In this document: one piece after another, positions 1 through 6,506 of the stretch | Position numbering within the stretch: position 1 is the first letter of the stretch | How the letters are laid out: each line of letters starts with the position of its first letter | NCBI RefSeq assembly: GCF_001050155.1 | Contig: NZ_LFVY01000005.1 | Coordinates: 62,001-126,000, forward strand | Reading direction: 5' to 3' | DNA length: 64,000 bases | DNA from: Nitratireductor soli | Lineage (GTDB): Bacteria; Pseudomonadota; Alphaproteobacteria; Rhizobiales; Rhizobiaceae | Made by a program: the position numbers and the translations under genes | Notes under the pieces: model-generated | What the model saw: only the letters and a program-made list of their open reading frames with translations | What the model was told of the DNA's origin: nothing | Databases searched by the model: none

Positions 1-24
1 CGCGAACAGGCTGACAGTCGGCAT
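1..24 (-). CDS. 5' end of an unidentified gene (truncated by window edge)
   Basis: An ATG at 22-24 on the minus strand opens a frame reading MPTVSLFA before the window ends. A purine-rich GGGAGGGA stretch lies just upstream of it, and the start follows the stop of the DUF736 gene by only a few bases. It is therefore probably the next gene of the same transfer operon. Eight residues are too few to name the product. In related elements a lytic transglycosylase or a relaxase often follows here, but that is only a contextual guess. Confidence 0.35.
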
Positions 25-28
25 GATG

Positions 29-364
29 TCAGTCCCTCCCGTCGCGCTTTTGCGGGCGGCTCCAATGCAGCGACCATGCGTTGCCGGCGTCGTCGTCGCG
101 GAACAGGTTGGCGCGGATCGGCTGCGGTAGAGCGGGATCGTCGATCAGCAACGCGATGTATTCGCCCGCACGCTCGCCGGTGCGTTTCCAGCCTGCGCCG
201 ATCTCCGGGCCGTCGTCATTGCCGTGATGGATGCGGTAGTCCGGGACGTTCTCAGCGTCGGATGGCTCGGCCGAAACAACGGTGACTTCGCGGTAGATGG
301 TGAAGGTATGGATGCGGCCGGTGAAGCCGGATTGCTCGCGCGTGAATGTGCCGATCTGTGGCAT
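29..364 (-). CDS. DUF736 family protein
   Basis: This encodes 111 aa of the DUF736 family, small proteins of unknown biochemical role found almost only in alphaproteobacterial plasmids and ICEs. The start is the ATG at 364, because it gives the family-typical N-terminus MPQIGTF and is preceded by a strong AAGGAGG about seven bases upstream; the longer open frame is not used. The pattern seen is an N-terminal IGTFxxxxxGFxGxIxT strand, a central xPDYRIHxG segment and a C-terminal segment ending WSRPQ. The gene lies 44 bp downstream of the TraF-like peptidase gene and is probably in its operon. A second DUF736 gene sits at 6186-6506. Confidence 0.9.
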   Translation of the reverse strand: MPQIGTFTREQSGFTGRIHTFTIYREVTVVSAEPSDAENVPDYRIHHGNDDGPEIGAGWKRTGERAGEYIALLIDDPALPQPIRANLFRDDDAGNAWSLHWSRPQKRDGRD

Positions 365-408
365 GGAAACCTCCTTGGGATTGCGATGGCGGGGAAAGAG
401 CGCGGCGG

Positions 409-954
409 TCAGCGTGTCGCCGCACGCCAGACGAAACGGCCTTCGCCGTCCTCGTCGGTGTAGAGCGGCGTCGCTTTGCCGATGACGGTGCGCGCCGGAA
501 TCGGGCCGAAATAGCGACCGTCCAGGCTGTCGCGCACATCGGGATTCATCAGGAAGATGTCGCCATCCGCGATGCGCCGGCAGCCCTGCCATATGGGCAG
601 TTCGCGGCCGTGCCGGTCATGGTCGAGCGCGTCGCCGAGCGGCACGGCGTCGACGGTCACGGCGTTGCCGGTACGGCAAACCCGTTGACCGGAAAGCCCC
701 ATGACGCGCTTCATCAGCGGCACGTCGCGGCCGATATAGCCGCGCTCCACCATGAAATCGGCAAGCGGCTTGTCCGGCATGACGGCGACCAGATCGCCAA
801 CAGCCAGGTCGCTTGGGCGTTCGAGGTCGTAGAGACCGATCGGCACGCTGGCCGAGGCGTTCCAGACAAGGCGCAGCGGCGTCGGAATAAACGCGGCGAT
901 GGCGACGCCCATCGTCGCGAAATACGTCACCATGACGTAGCCGAAGCGGGTCAT
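409..954 (-). CDS. traF: S26 family signal peptidase, TraF-like conjugation peptidase
   Basis: This encodes a 181-aa membrane serine peptidase of the TraF/S26 group. Known TraF proteins mature (cyclise) the conjugative pilin in the periplasm. One N-terminal membrane segment spans roughly residues 7-25. The NASASVPIGLY motif contains the probable nucleophile Ser36, and PLMKRV supplies the general base Lys82. DSLDGRYFG near residue 142 matches the third conserved block of RP4 TraF. The ATG at 954 is chosen because it overlaps the stop of the DUF2840 gene as ATGA, implying translational coupling. The longer upstream frame has no support. Substrate assignment is by family only, since no pilin gene is in the window. 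Confidence 0.88.
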   Translation of the reverse strand: MTRFGYVMVTYFATMGVAIAAFIPTPLRLVWNASASVPIGLYDLERPSDLAVGDLVAVMPDKPLADFMVERGYIGRDVPLMKRVMGLSGQRVCRTGNAVTVDAVPLGDALDHDRHGRELPIWQGCRRIADGDIFLMNPDVRDSLDGRYFGPIPARTVIGKATPLYTDEDGEGRFVWRAATR

Positions 955-1472
955 TGCCCGATCTCCCGCCGCTTGAGCCACGCCTGATGGCGATCCACCG
1001 TGTAGGGGCGCGGCGTATGGCCGGCGCCGATCCGGTTGCCGACATGCCGCCAGTGGTCGGGTGCAACCTCGCAAGCATCGATCCCGACGGCCTCCACCGC
1101 GTCGATATGGTGGAGCACCTGTTCGACCTTGGGCCAGCCTTCGATCTTCAGAAGGATGTCACCGCCGGGGCGCACGAAAGGCAGCGTCTGATAGGCTTCA
1201 CCCGGCTCGACGGCGCGCACGATGTCGATGCGCGAGATGATGGTGCCGAAGTCGTTTGCCGCCCAGCGGACGAAGGCGAAGACGCTGCCGGGACGATAGG
1301 AGAAGACGCGGCGGCGGCGGTCGAGCACCTGTTCGTGCGCCTCTCGGCCGAACCTGATCCAGTTCTCGATCCGCTTCTCGATATGCGTCAGCTCGACATG
1401 GGTAAGGCTGTCGGATGGCAGCGCGGACGGCATGGAGCCGCCGCGCGCGCGGGGCACCGCTGCGCTCGTCAT
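951..1472 (-). CDS. DUF2840 domain-containing protein
   Basis: This encodes a 173-aa soluble protein of the DUF2840 family. That family has no known activity but occurs consistently between parA and traF in alphaproteobacterial mobile elements. The body includes HVELTHIEKRIENWIRFG followed by a basic stretch and a central GGDILLKIEGWPKVEQVL segment typical of the family. Both ends overlap neighbours by 4 bp (ATGA with the ribbon-helix-helix gene upstream and with traF downstream), so it is translated as part of one coupled operon. The first 15 or so residues are low-complexity, and the true start may be an internal Met (MPSALP). Confidence 0.88.
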   Translation of the reverse strand: MTSAAVPRARGGSMPSALPSDSLTHVELTHIEKRIENWIRFGREAHEQVLDRRRRVFSYRPGSVFAFVRWAANDFGTIISRIDIVRAVEPGEAYQTLPFVRPGGDILLKIEGWPKVEQVLHHIDAVEAVGIDACEVAPDHWRHVGNRIGAGHTPRPYTVDRHQAWLKRREIGQ

Positions 1473-1723
1473 GATGGGTCTCCTTCGGTGGTTGGGGGAA
1501 ATTCGCGCGCGAGCAGATCGCGCAGCATGTCGGCGACGGTGACGCCGCGCCGGAACGCGGCGATCTTGATCCGGCCGCGCAGGTCCGGCGTCACGTCGAT
1601 GGTCAGCCGCGCGGTGAAGCCGTTGGCATCGCTGTTATGCGGGGGAGCATCGGACGCCTTGATCCAATGCTCGGGATCGCCGGGTCGTGATGCGAAGCCG
1701 CGGCGGGACGGTCGCTCGCTCAT
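1469..1723 (-). CDS. Ribbon-helix-helix partition-type DNA-binding protein
   Basis: This encodes an 84-aa protein whose C-terminal half (ARLTIDVTPDLRGRIKIAAF followed by RRGVTVADMLRDLLAREF) has the strand-helix-helix layout of MetJ/Arc/ParG-type DNA-binding proteins. It directly follows parA and overlaps that gene by 4 bp, so it is probably the small centromere-binding or autoregulatory partner of ParA. The N-terminal 40 residues are polar and probably disordered, as in ParG-type tails that stimulate the ParA ATPase. That functional link is inferred from position and fold; no operator was assigned. Confidence 0.75.
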   Translation of the reverse strand: MSERPSRRGFASRPGDPEHWIKASDAPPHNSDANGFTARLTIDVTPDLRGRIKIAAFRRGVTVADMLRDLLAREFPPTTEGDPS

Positions 1724-2373
1724 GGCGACGCCCTCCCGATGCCGAGGGCGCCGATCGCCGCTGCCAGCGCCGCGATCTCGCGCGCGGCGGGCGTGTCATC
1801 GTCCAGTTCGGACACCAACCGTCCCGACTGTGCGGCGGCGGCAAAGGCGATGCGCTGACCTATGGTGGCGGCAAGCACCGGCGGATCATGCTCGGCCAGT
1901 GTCTTGGCCGTCTCGCGGGCGAGCACGGTGCGCGCACCACAGCGATTGAGCACGAAACGGGCGACCAGTTCGGGCCGGTAGATGCGCGCCTCAGTGATGA
2001 GCGCCAGCATTTCCGCCGAAGCCCAGCCATCGAACGGCGACGGCTGCACCGGGATCAGCACCAGGTCGGCGGCAAGTAACGCCGAGCGCATCAGGGCAGC
2101 GACACGCGGCGGACCGTCGATCACGACATGATCGGCGTTGCGCGCCAGCTCCGGCGCTTCCCGGTGCAGCGTGTCGCGGGCCAGGCCGACGACGCCGAAT
2201 GTGCGGCCCAGACCCTCGCGGGCGCGCTGTTGCGACCAGTCCAGCGCCGATCCCTGCGGGTCCGCGTCGATCAGCGTGACGCGCTTGCCTTGTCGCGCCC
2301 ATTCTCCGGCGAGGTTCAGCGCGAGCGTGGTCTTGCCGACGCCGCCCTTCTGGTTGAGGAGCGCGACGATCAT
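1720..2373 (-). CDS. parA: ParA family ATPase (element partitioning)
   Basis: This encodes a 217-aa Walker-type partition ATPase that would position or segregate the element. Visible motifs are the deviant Walker A KGGVGKTT at residues 9-16, the A' motif DADPQGS at 36-42 and Walker B VVIDGPP around residues 83-89. The length fits the short type Ib ParA/ParF class, which lacks an N-terminal HTH and works with a small ribbon-helix-helix partner, here encoded immediately downstream. The start at 2373 overlaps the repA stop (4 bp), so it is coupled to repA. The operon repA-parA-RHH-DUF2840-traF reads as one transcript. Confidence 0.93.
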   Translation of the reverse strand: MIVALLNQKGGVGKTTLALNLAGEWARQGKRVTLIDADPQGSALDWSQQRAREGLGRTFGVVGLARDTLHREAPELARNADHVVIDGPPRVAALMRSALLAADLVLIPVQPSPFDGWASAEMLALITEARIYRPELVARFVLNRCGARTVLARETAKTLAEHDPPVLAATIGQRIAFAAAAQSGRLVSELDDDTPAAREIAALAAAIGALGIGRASP

Positions 2374-3449
2374 GGCGCACCTCGCCGGGTGGCACCGGCA
2401 CCGTGCCTCGCAGGCGCGCGCGTCAAAGAAGAAGAGCTAGATTCTTTGTTAGACTCTAAGTTAGCAGTCGGATTCCGCGTTTCAGACCAGAGACTTAACT
2501 GTGGTTCGTGCGCCCGAAATCCCGATAGTCCTGCGCCCGAAGTCCCGATACCGTTTGCGCCCGAAGTCACGAGTGTTTCCACAGCGCTGTCCACAGGCAC
2601 TGTGGACAGACCGTAGGGGCGGATTTGCATCATCTCGCGCCGCCCTTCGCGCCAGATGTCGAGGCGATAACCGGGCAGCGGCTGACGGGCGGCGATGCGA
2701 CGCAGGTCGAGCGCGAAATCGGAGATGCGCGCGAGGCTGCCCGACTTCTCGTGCAGATGGACGACCTCGAACAGCCAGCCATGCTGCTGGCGGCCGGCGT
2801 GCTTGCGGGCGACGCGATAGAGCCAGCGTTCGATGCCGCCGGTCAGCCGGAAATAGAGCGGGTCGATGGTCAGGACCAGCGAGTGGTCGATGACGCCGCG
2901 ATAGAACCAGTCGGGCAGGACGAACTCCATGCCCTCGACGCGGCCGTCGCGGGTGGTCAGTTCTTCCCATTCGTTGATCCAGGAGAATTGATGTCGCCGC
3001 CAATGCTCGCCGTGACGGATGGTGGTGCGGATGACGGTCGATTGCAGGCGGGCGAGCGCGCCCTTCAGCAGGCGGTATTCGCGCGCGCCGGTGGCGCGGC
3101 CGATCGCCTGCAAAAGCTGATAGGGCGTGAAGCGCAGGAAGCGCGACGTGCGCAGGCCGTGGTTCTCGGCCTCGACGATCTGGCTGGCGGCCCAGATGAG
3201 CACGTCCGCATCCCAGATGGTGGCCATGCCGTGGTCGGGCATCCCGAAGACTTCGACACGCTGGCCGCCGGCCTCGTAGAGGATCGGAGCGACCCGCTTG
3301 GCCTTGGCGAGCGAGAAGAACGGCCGCTCCATGAGGTCGCGCTGATCGCGTGGGGATGCGTCGCCCGTGGCGACGACGAACGGATCGAGCCGTTCGCGCT
3401 CGCTGCCTCGTGCGAAGCGTCCTCTGCCGGATGAAACATCACCCGGCAT
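2370..3449 (-). CDS. repA: Replication initiator protein A (RepA/RPA family)
   Basis: This encodes a 359-aa plasmid-type initiator of the RPA family, recognised by the conserved N-terminal block ERPFFSLAKAKR followed by a winged-helix region (FLRFTPYQLLQAIGRATG) and the segment FSWINEWEE. It would bind iterons and recruit host replication proteins, or permit transient replication of an excised ICE. The gene starts two bases beyond the stop of the AlpA-like gene and overlaps parA. Its last 60 codons are unusual: they contain three iteron-like direct repeats (2509-2572) and a DnaA-like inverted repeat (2588-2608). The C-terminal protein sequence there (repeated TSGA/SG) therefore looks shaped by DNA function rather than by protein function. 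Confidence 0.88.
   Translation of the reverse strand: MPGDVSSGRGRFARGSERERLDPFVVATGDASPRDQRDLMERPFFSLAKAKRVAPILYEAGGQRVEVFGMPDHGMATIWDADVLIWAASQIVEAENHGLRTSRFLRFTPYQLLQAIGRATGAREYRLLKGALARLQSTVIRTTIRHGEHWRRHQFSWINEWEELTTRDGRVEGMEFVLPDWFYRGVIDHSLVLTIDPLYFRLTGGIERWLYRVARKHAGRQQHGWLFEVVHLHEKSGSLARISDFALDLRRIAARQPLPGYRLDIWREGRREMMQIRPYGLSTVPVDSAVETLVTSGANGIGTSGAGLSGFRAHEPQLSLWSETRNPTANLESNKESSSSSLTRAPARHGAGATRRGAP
2509..2572. repeat. Three iteron-like direct repeats inside repA
   Basis: Three copies of TGCGCCCGAAGTCCCGATA-like sequence start at 2509, 2532 and 2556 (plus-strand orientation). The second is the consensus, the first differs by one base (AAATCCC), and the third diverges at its end (AAGTCACGA). 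Spacing is 23 and 24 bp, about two helical turns, which suits cooperative binding on one DNA face. Because 23 is not a multiple of three, the repeats are read in different frames and cannot be explained as a peptide repeat. They are most simply RepA binding sites (origin iterons or an incompatibility/autoregulation site). Confidence 0.7.
2588..2608. other. Inverted repeat with DnaA-box-like arms next to the iterons
   Basis: TGTCCACA and TGTGGACA form a perfect 8-bp inverted repeat separated by GGCAC. Each arm resembles a DnaA box core (TTATCCACA), and another TTTCCACAG lies just before it (about 2576-2584). Placed 16 bp from the iterons, this looks like part of a replication origin embedded in repA. 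No AT-rich unwinding element is obvious within the coding repeats; the TTAGA-rich stretch at 2440-2465 is the nearest candidate. Confidence 0.5.
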
Positions 3450-3450
3450 C

Positions 3451-3720
3451 TCAGCGTGACGCCTTTTCGGCGGGTGTCAGCGGACGGGCCGGGAAAACGC
3501 GCGTGGCGGTCTTCTCGGACGCGGACTTGCGGATGCCGTCCTCGGTCCACGCCTGAAGGTCATCGACGGAGTAGACGATCCGCCCGCCGATCTTGCGGTA
3601 GGTCGGGCCGGTGCCGTAGGTGCGGTGCTTTTCCAGCGTACGGATGGAAATGCCGAGGAAGCGGGCCGCATCGGGCGCGCGCAGGTATCGGGGCGGCAGC
3701 CCCGTCTTCGGATCTATCAT
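3451..3720 (-). CDS. AlpA-like helix-turn-helix protein, probable excisionase (RdfS-like)
   Basis: This encodes an 89-aa MerR/AlpA-type winged HTH protein: PRYLRAPDAARFLGISIRTL, then KHRTYGTGPTYRKIGGRIVY, then SVDDLQAW. Such proteins serve as excisionases or recombination directionality factors, or as regulators of integrase genes. In Mesorhizobium ICEMlSymR7A the gene controlled by FseA is the excisionase rdfS, and the order here (FseA-like, then this gene, then repA-parA...traF) matches that arrangement. The name is therefore an inference from homology class plus synteny. A 155-bp spacer with an 8-bp dyad separates it from the upstream activator, so it probably has its own promoter. Confidence 0.7.
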   Translation of the reverse strand: MIDPKTGLPPRYLRAPDAARFLGISIRTLEKHRTYGTGPTYRKIGGRIVYSVDDLQAWTEDGIRKSASEKTATRVFPARPLTPAEKASR

Positions 3721-3807
3721 GATCGGATCTCCGGTCGGGTTCGAGCGGGCTACCGGTGGCGGCAGCGGGCTGTGGCGAACCGTGGCGGAGAAATGGCGGC
3801 TTGCAGC

Positions 3808-3839
3808 GTGCCGGATTTATGGGGGTGCGATTCCGGCAC
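3808..3839. promoter_or_regulatory. Dyad in the spacer upstream of the excisionase-like gene
   Basis: GTGCCGGA and TCCGGCAC form perfect 8-bp arms with a 16-bp spacer in the intergenic region that would hold the promoter of the AlpA/RdfS-like gene. It could be the binding site of the FseA-like activator or an mRNA hairpin ending the upstream transcript. No run of T follows it on the minus strand, so a regulatory site is slightly favoured. Nothing beyond symmetry and position supports it. Confidence 0.3.
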
Positions 3840-3875
3840 CCCTACTGGTTGCCGCGTCTTCGGCCGGCGCGGTGA

Positions 3876-4476
3876 TCAGCGCCAGTATGCGGAATGGATG
3901 GGATAGCGAAGCAAGTCGCGGTAGCCGCCCCGCATGTAGCGCAAGCCGTCGGCGACCAGGCGGCGCGTCTGGTTCTTGCGCGAATCTGCTTCCCAGTCGG
4001 CTTTGGTGCCAGCGAAGCCAAGGAGCGTTTCGGCGATCTGGCGATAACTTGCGCCTTCAAGATGGCCGTCGAGCGCGCGCAGGACCAGAATGAACCGATC
4101 GCGCGTCTGCTGTGGCAGGACGCGCGGTCCCTCGCCGATGGGCCGGCCAGACAGGGCGCGCCAGAAGCGCAAAAGCGCCTCGGCGCGAAGTTCCAACAGG
4201 GCGTCAAGGGGCAGAACAACGCAATAGGTCGCTCGATCGTCTGGTGGCGTTTCGGCGAGCCAGAACTGATGGCCCAAGTCAGTCGATTGCCAAAGGCCAT
4301 GCCATCCTCCGTCAAGGTCCGGACGCGCGTCGAGGCCGGACAGGCCCGGCAGATCGATCGGAATGGCGGCGGGATCATCGCCGACTTTGGTGGTACGCCG
4401 AAGCTCGATGGCCTCAGGCAGCAGCGCGGGCATCCAGAACAACGGGACGTGGCCCGCTGGCTGGTGCGGATCGGCC
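3876..4476 (-). CDS. DUF2285 half of a frameshift-encoded FseA-like activator (msi171-like)
   Basis: This frame encodes a DUF2285 domain protein (core LPLDALLELRAEALLRFWRA, then PQQTRDRFILVLRALDGHLEG and ADGLRYMRGGYRDLLRYP). It has no convincing start of its own: the frame enters from the upstream DUF6499 ORF through a one-base shift at TTT-CCC-G, and the first ATG lies inside the conserved FWMPALL segment. In ICEMlSymR7A the equivalent msi172-msi171 pair is joined by programmed +1 ribosomal frameshifting to make FseA, an activator of the excisionase gene. Reading through the shift restores the family-typical junction RFPADPHQPAGHVPLFWMP. A decayed pseudogene or a sequencing indel are the alternatives. 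Confidence 0.72.
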
Positions 4477-4668
4477 GGGAAATCGTAACCCCCAGCGCTC
4501 GGAGAAACTTCTCCGGGCAGCGGCTTGATGCTGAGGAAGAGCTTTCATGCGATGAAAGTCACGATGATAGTCGTCATCGCGGCGGAGAAACTCCCAGGCA
4601 AAGCCGGCGGTGGAGATGCTTTTCGCATGTCCGTAAGCGGCCGGCGCGCGCCAATCAGAACTCGGCAT
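4414..4668 (-). CDS. DUF6499 half of a frameshift-encoded FseA-like activator (msi172-like)
   Basis: This encodes 84 aa in its own frame, beginning MPSSDWRAPAAYGHAK and continuing with FAWEFLRRDDDYHRDF, the N-terminal DUF6499 (transcriptional regulator-like) module normally fused to DUF2285. After SERWGLRF (residue 63) the zero frame loses family resemblance (PGRSAPAS...) and stops at 4414. A +1 shift at codon 64 continues into the DUF2285 frame. The ATG at 4668 gives the conserved N-terminus; the longer frame to 4725 is not conserved. By analogy with R7A the short product alone would be a truncated form, and the fusion the active regulator. Confidence 0.75.
   Translation of the reverse strand: MPSSDWRAPAAYGHAKSISTAGFAWEFLRRDDDYHRDFHRMKALPQHQAAARRSFSERWGLRFPGRSAPASGPRPVVLDARAAA
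4474..4482 (-). other. Candidate +1 ribosomal frameshift site TTT-CCC-GGC
   Basis: On the minus strand the sequence TTTCCCGGC spans codons 63-65 of the DUF6499 ORF. If tRNA-Pro on CCC slips one base forward, GCC-GAT-CCG-CAC is read next and DUF2285 follows in frame. CCC-N codons are recognised +1-slip-prone contexts. The position of the shift coincides exactly with the join of the two protein modules, as known for FseA in Mesorhizobium. It is seen as a frame relationship; efficiency is not deducible. Confidence 0.6.
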
Positions 4669-4762
4669 GGCGTCACCTCTAATCTTGCGCCGCCTCGCGG
4701 CACTAGAAAGAAGAATGGTGAACAACCTCAGATGTATTTTGCAGATATTGTTTAGAGATACG

Positions 4763-4783
4763 TTGATCGTTCAACGCGATCAA
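4763..4783. promoter_or_regulatory. Operator-like dyad in the promoter region of the FseA-like gene
   Basis: TTGATCG-N7-CGATCAA is a perfect 7-bp-arm inverted repeat in an AT-rich tract (about 4720-4810) upstream of the DUF6499 start on the minus strand. Its symmetry and about 14-bp centre spacing suit a dimeric HTH regulator. In Mesorhizobium ICEs this promoter is controlled by a LuxR-type TraR, but this dyad is not a recognisable tra box, so the regulator is unknown. Confidence 0.4.
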
Positions 4784-4864
4784 TATTGGTTAATGTTTTA
4801 CTATCAGAATGGACGTTCTCTGGCGAGCCGGGCGTGCCCGCCGAGCCGCTTTTTGCGCAGCAAG

Positions 4865-4894
4865 CCCGCCGATCCGCAAAAGCGGATCGGCGGG
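4865..4894. terminator. Strong GC hairpin between DUF932 and the FseA-like gene
   Basis: CCCGCCGATCCGC, loop AAAA, GCGGATCGGCGGG: a perfect 13-bp stem. It lies after the end of the minus-strand DUF932 gene and before the next promoter region, so it probably ends that transcript or stabilises its 3' end. There is no clear U-tract on the minus strand, so it is not a textbook intrinsic terminator. Confidence 0.5.
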
Positions 4895-4976
4895 AAATCG
4901 GAAATCCGATGTTGCATAAAGGCAGAAGGCCGTAGAATCGGAGTGGCGGTTCTACGGCTTTGCGATCAGGCGGTTT

Positions 4977-5798
4977 TCAGGCGCTGCATTCCCTCGGCCA
5001 GCGTCCACAGGGGCCGACATTGTGGTCGATGCCGTTAATGGCGCGGGTCTGGCTGCGGCGGATGCGTCCATCCGAAGTCTGGCGGCGTCCGCTGAGTCCG
5101 CCCCGGATGAGGTTTTCCTGAATGACGTTGAAGGTCTGCCACAGACTTTGCCCGACATCCTCGCGGCGGCGCGGAGCGATGATCTGGTCCGGGCGAACGG
5201 GGCTTTCATCCTCGCCATAGCGGGCAACGAGGCTCGCTTCCGCCAACACCTGCTGTTCGGCCTGCGACAACCGGGTTTCCTTCATGCTCTCCGTGGCGTC
5301 GATCAAGCGCGGGAAATCCTCCGCGACAGTATAGACACCTTCGATAATCTGATCCTGTATCCCGCCCTTGTGGGGAACGCGGACTTCCTCGAACCGCTCG
5401 CCCGCGATCATGCTGTTGGTGCAGACGAAACGCAGCACGCCCGCGAACATCTGATAGGCCGACGTGCCGTCATGTGAATTGACGATGATGACTTCCGCCG
5501 CCTCCGGCTTGCCGATGCCATCGTCCCGGCGCAGGCGCAGCATGTGCTTGGCGTGGCCCATGCGCTCGCCGTCACGCGGAACCGCCTGCACGGCGAAGAA
5601 CGGGAACCATCCTTCCCGGCGTAGTCCCTCCACGATCTCAATGGTGGGGACATAGACATAACGCTCCGAACGGCTGTCATGGGCTTCGCGGGCAAAGATG
5701 GACGGGACGTGTCGATAGAGGGTTTCGTTGTCGAGGGCTTCGCGCCCGCTGATTTGGTGGGAGTTGCGGCCGAACCGGGTGGCGAGGCTGTAGGTCAT
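4977..5798 (-). CDS. DUF932 domain-containing protein (C-terminus frameshifted)
   Basis: This encodes a 273-aa DUF932 protein, a family common on plasmids, ICEs and phages and sometimes linked to antirestriction, with no proven activity. The start is the ATG at 5798 (MTYSLATRFG), preceded by GAGGATC; an upstream in-frame ATG belongs to the duplicated leader. Conserved stretches are RSERYVYVPTIEIVEGLRRE, GWFPFFAVQA and VIIVNSHDGTSAYQMFAG. The last 14 residues look wrong: in the neighbouring frame the DNA reads LWTLAEGMQRLKTA and stops at 4966, the expected family C-terminus. A small deletion or indel near 5008-5015 has therefore shifted the end. The core is intact, so function may persist. Confidence 0.85.
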   Translation of the reverse strand: MTYSLATRFGRNSHQISGREALDNETLYRHVPSIFAREAHDSRSERYVYVPTIEIVEGLRREGWFPFFAVQAVPRDGERMGHAKHMLRLRRDDGIGKPEAAEVIIVNSHDGTSAYQMFAGVLRFVCTNSMIAGERFEEVRVPHKGGIQDQIIEGVYTVAEDFPRLIDATESMKETRLSQAEQQVLAEASLVARYGEDESPVRPDQIIAPRRREDVGQSLWQTFNVIQENLIRGGLSGRRQTSDGRIRRSQTRAINGIDHNVGPCGRWPRECSA

Positions 5799-6084
5799 GA
5801 TCTTGATCCTCATTGGCTTGGGTTGGAGCGCAGCGCTGCGCTGCAACCCTGGCCGTCGCCGAGACCGGGGGGTGCAAGGAGCAAGGGCGGCCGGGCCGGA
5901 GGGGGATCACCCGGCCTGCACGGAACGGAGGAACGACGTGGAGGAAGGCCGGGGATACCGGCCCGGACGAGCGTCAGCGATCCCTTGCGCCGCGCCAGGG
6001 GGCAGCGCCCCCAAGCCAACCGCCCGGCGTGAGCGCCAGCGGGAGACGGGCACAAAGCTGGATCAGGATGTGCAAAGCCGCCGA
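5799..6084 (-). repeat. 286-bp duplicated leader, copy A (upstream of DUF932)
   Basis: This segment is repeated at 10930-11215 with three mismatches that I can see over 286 bp. Both copies end exactly at the start codon of a minus-strand gene (DUF932 here, ParB-like there), including the same ribosome binding site. It contains a near-perfect 30-bp palindrome just upstream of that site and a GGGGGC-AGC-GCCCCC hairpin (5998-6012). It is a shared 5' untranslated leader and promoter region rather than a gene; short ORFs in it are not conserved in any convincing way. Confidence 0.9.
5820..5849 (-). promoter_or_regulatory. 30-bp near-perfect palindrome in the leader, copy A
   Basis: GGGTTG...CAACCC with centre GCGCAGCGCTGCGC: 15-bp arms with one mismatched pair. 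It lies about 22-50 bases upstream of the DUF932 start codon on the transcribed side, next to the GAGG ribosome binding site, and recurs at 10951-10980 before the ParB-like gene. It could be an operator for a dimeric repressor or an RNA hairpin that gates translation. Confidence 0.55.
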
Positions 6085-6107
6085 GACTGAAAGCCGCATA
6101 TCCTGAT
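6062..6107. promoter_or_regulatory. Distal dyad ATCAGGAT/ATCCTGAT at the head of leader copy A
   Basis: Perfect 8-bp arms start at 6062 and 6100. The second copy of the leader has the same arms with the same 38-bp start-to-start distance (11193 and 11231), although the sequence between 6084 and 6100 has diverged from its counterpart. Conservation of the arms across a diverged stretch suggests a real binding site or stem near the transcription start. Confidence 0.45.
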
Positions 6108-6143
6108 TGCCGTATTCCCTTCAGGACGGCGGATAAGCATGAA

Positions 6144-6168
6144 GAAGCCCCGCGCGCGGCGGGGCTTC
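6144..6168 (-). terminator. Hairpin downstream of the second DUF736 gene
   Basis: GAAGCCCCGC, loop of five, GCGGGGCTTC: a 10-bp perfect stem 18 bp after the minus-strand DUF736 stop codon, followed by TTCATGC. It separates the DUF736 transcript from the DUF932 leader. The U-run is weak, so confidence in intrinsic termination is moderate. Confidence 0.55.
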
Positions 6169-6185
6169 GTCGGCGATATCCGTTC

Positions 6186-6506
6186 TCAATCACCGTTGCG
6201 GCGGGACCAGATCAGATTGTGGCTTTCGCCGCTCTCGTCCTCGACCAGGCTGGCGTAGATCGGGGCCGGAAAGCTCGGATCGTCCAGCTTGACCGAGAGA
6301 TATTCGCGGCCCGTCTCGCGGGCGGTTTTCTTCCAGGCTGCACCGAACTCGACGGATGGGCCGGCGATGATGCGGTAATCGGGGCCGCGTTCGCTTTCGC
6401 CTTCGGTGGGGACGAGCTTGGCCTTGACGTTGAGGGTCAGGGTTTTGACCGTACCGGTGAAGCCCGCGCCATTGTCGTTCTTGGTAAAGGTGCCGATGGT
6501 CGCCAT
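6186..6506 (-). CDS. DUF736 family protein (second copy)
   Basis: This encodes 106 aa beginning [20 protein letters not shown], the diagnostic DUF736 N-terminus, with a central [20 protein letters not shown] block and a C-terminus ending LIWSRRNGD. The ATG at 6506 has GGAG upstream and is preferred to the longer frame. It is a paralogue, clearly diverged in sequence, of the DUF736 gene at 29-364. Many ICEs of this type carry two or more. A hairpin follows the stop. No catalytic residues are known for the family. Confidence 0.9.
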   Translation of the reverse strand: MATIGTFTKNDNGAGFTGTVKTLTLNVKAKLVPTEGESERGPDYRIIAGPSVEFGAAWKKTARETGREYLSVKLDDPSFPAPIYASLVEDESGESHNLIWSRRNGD

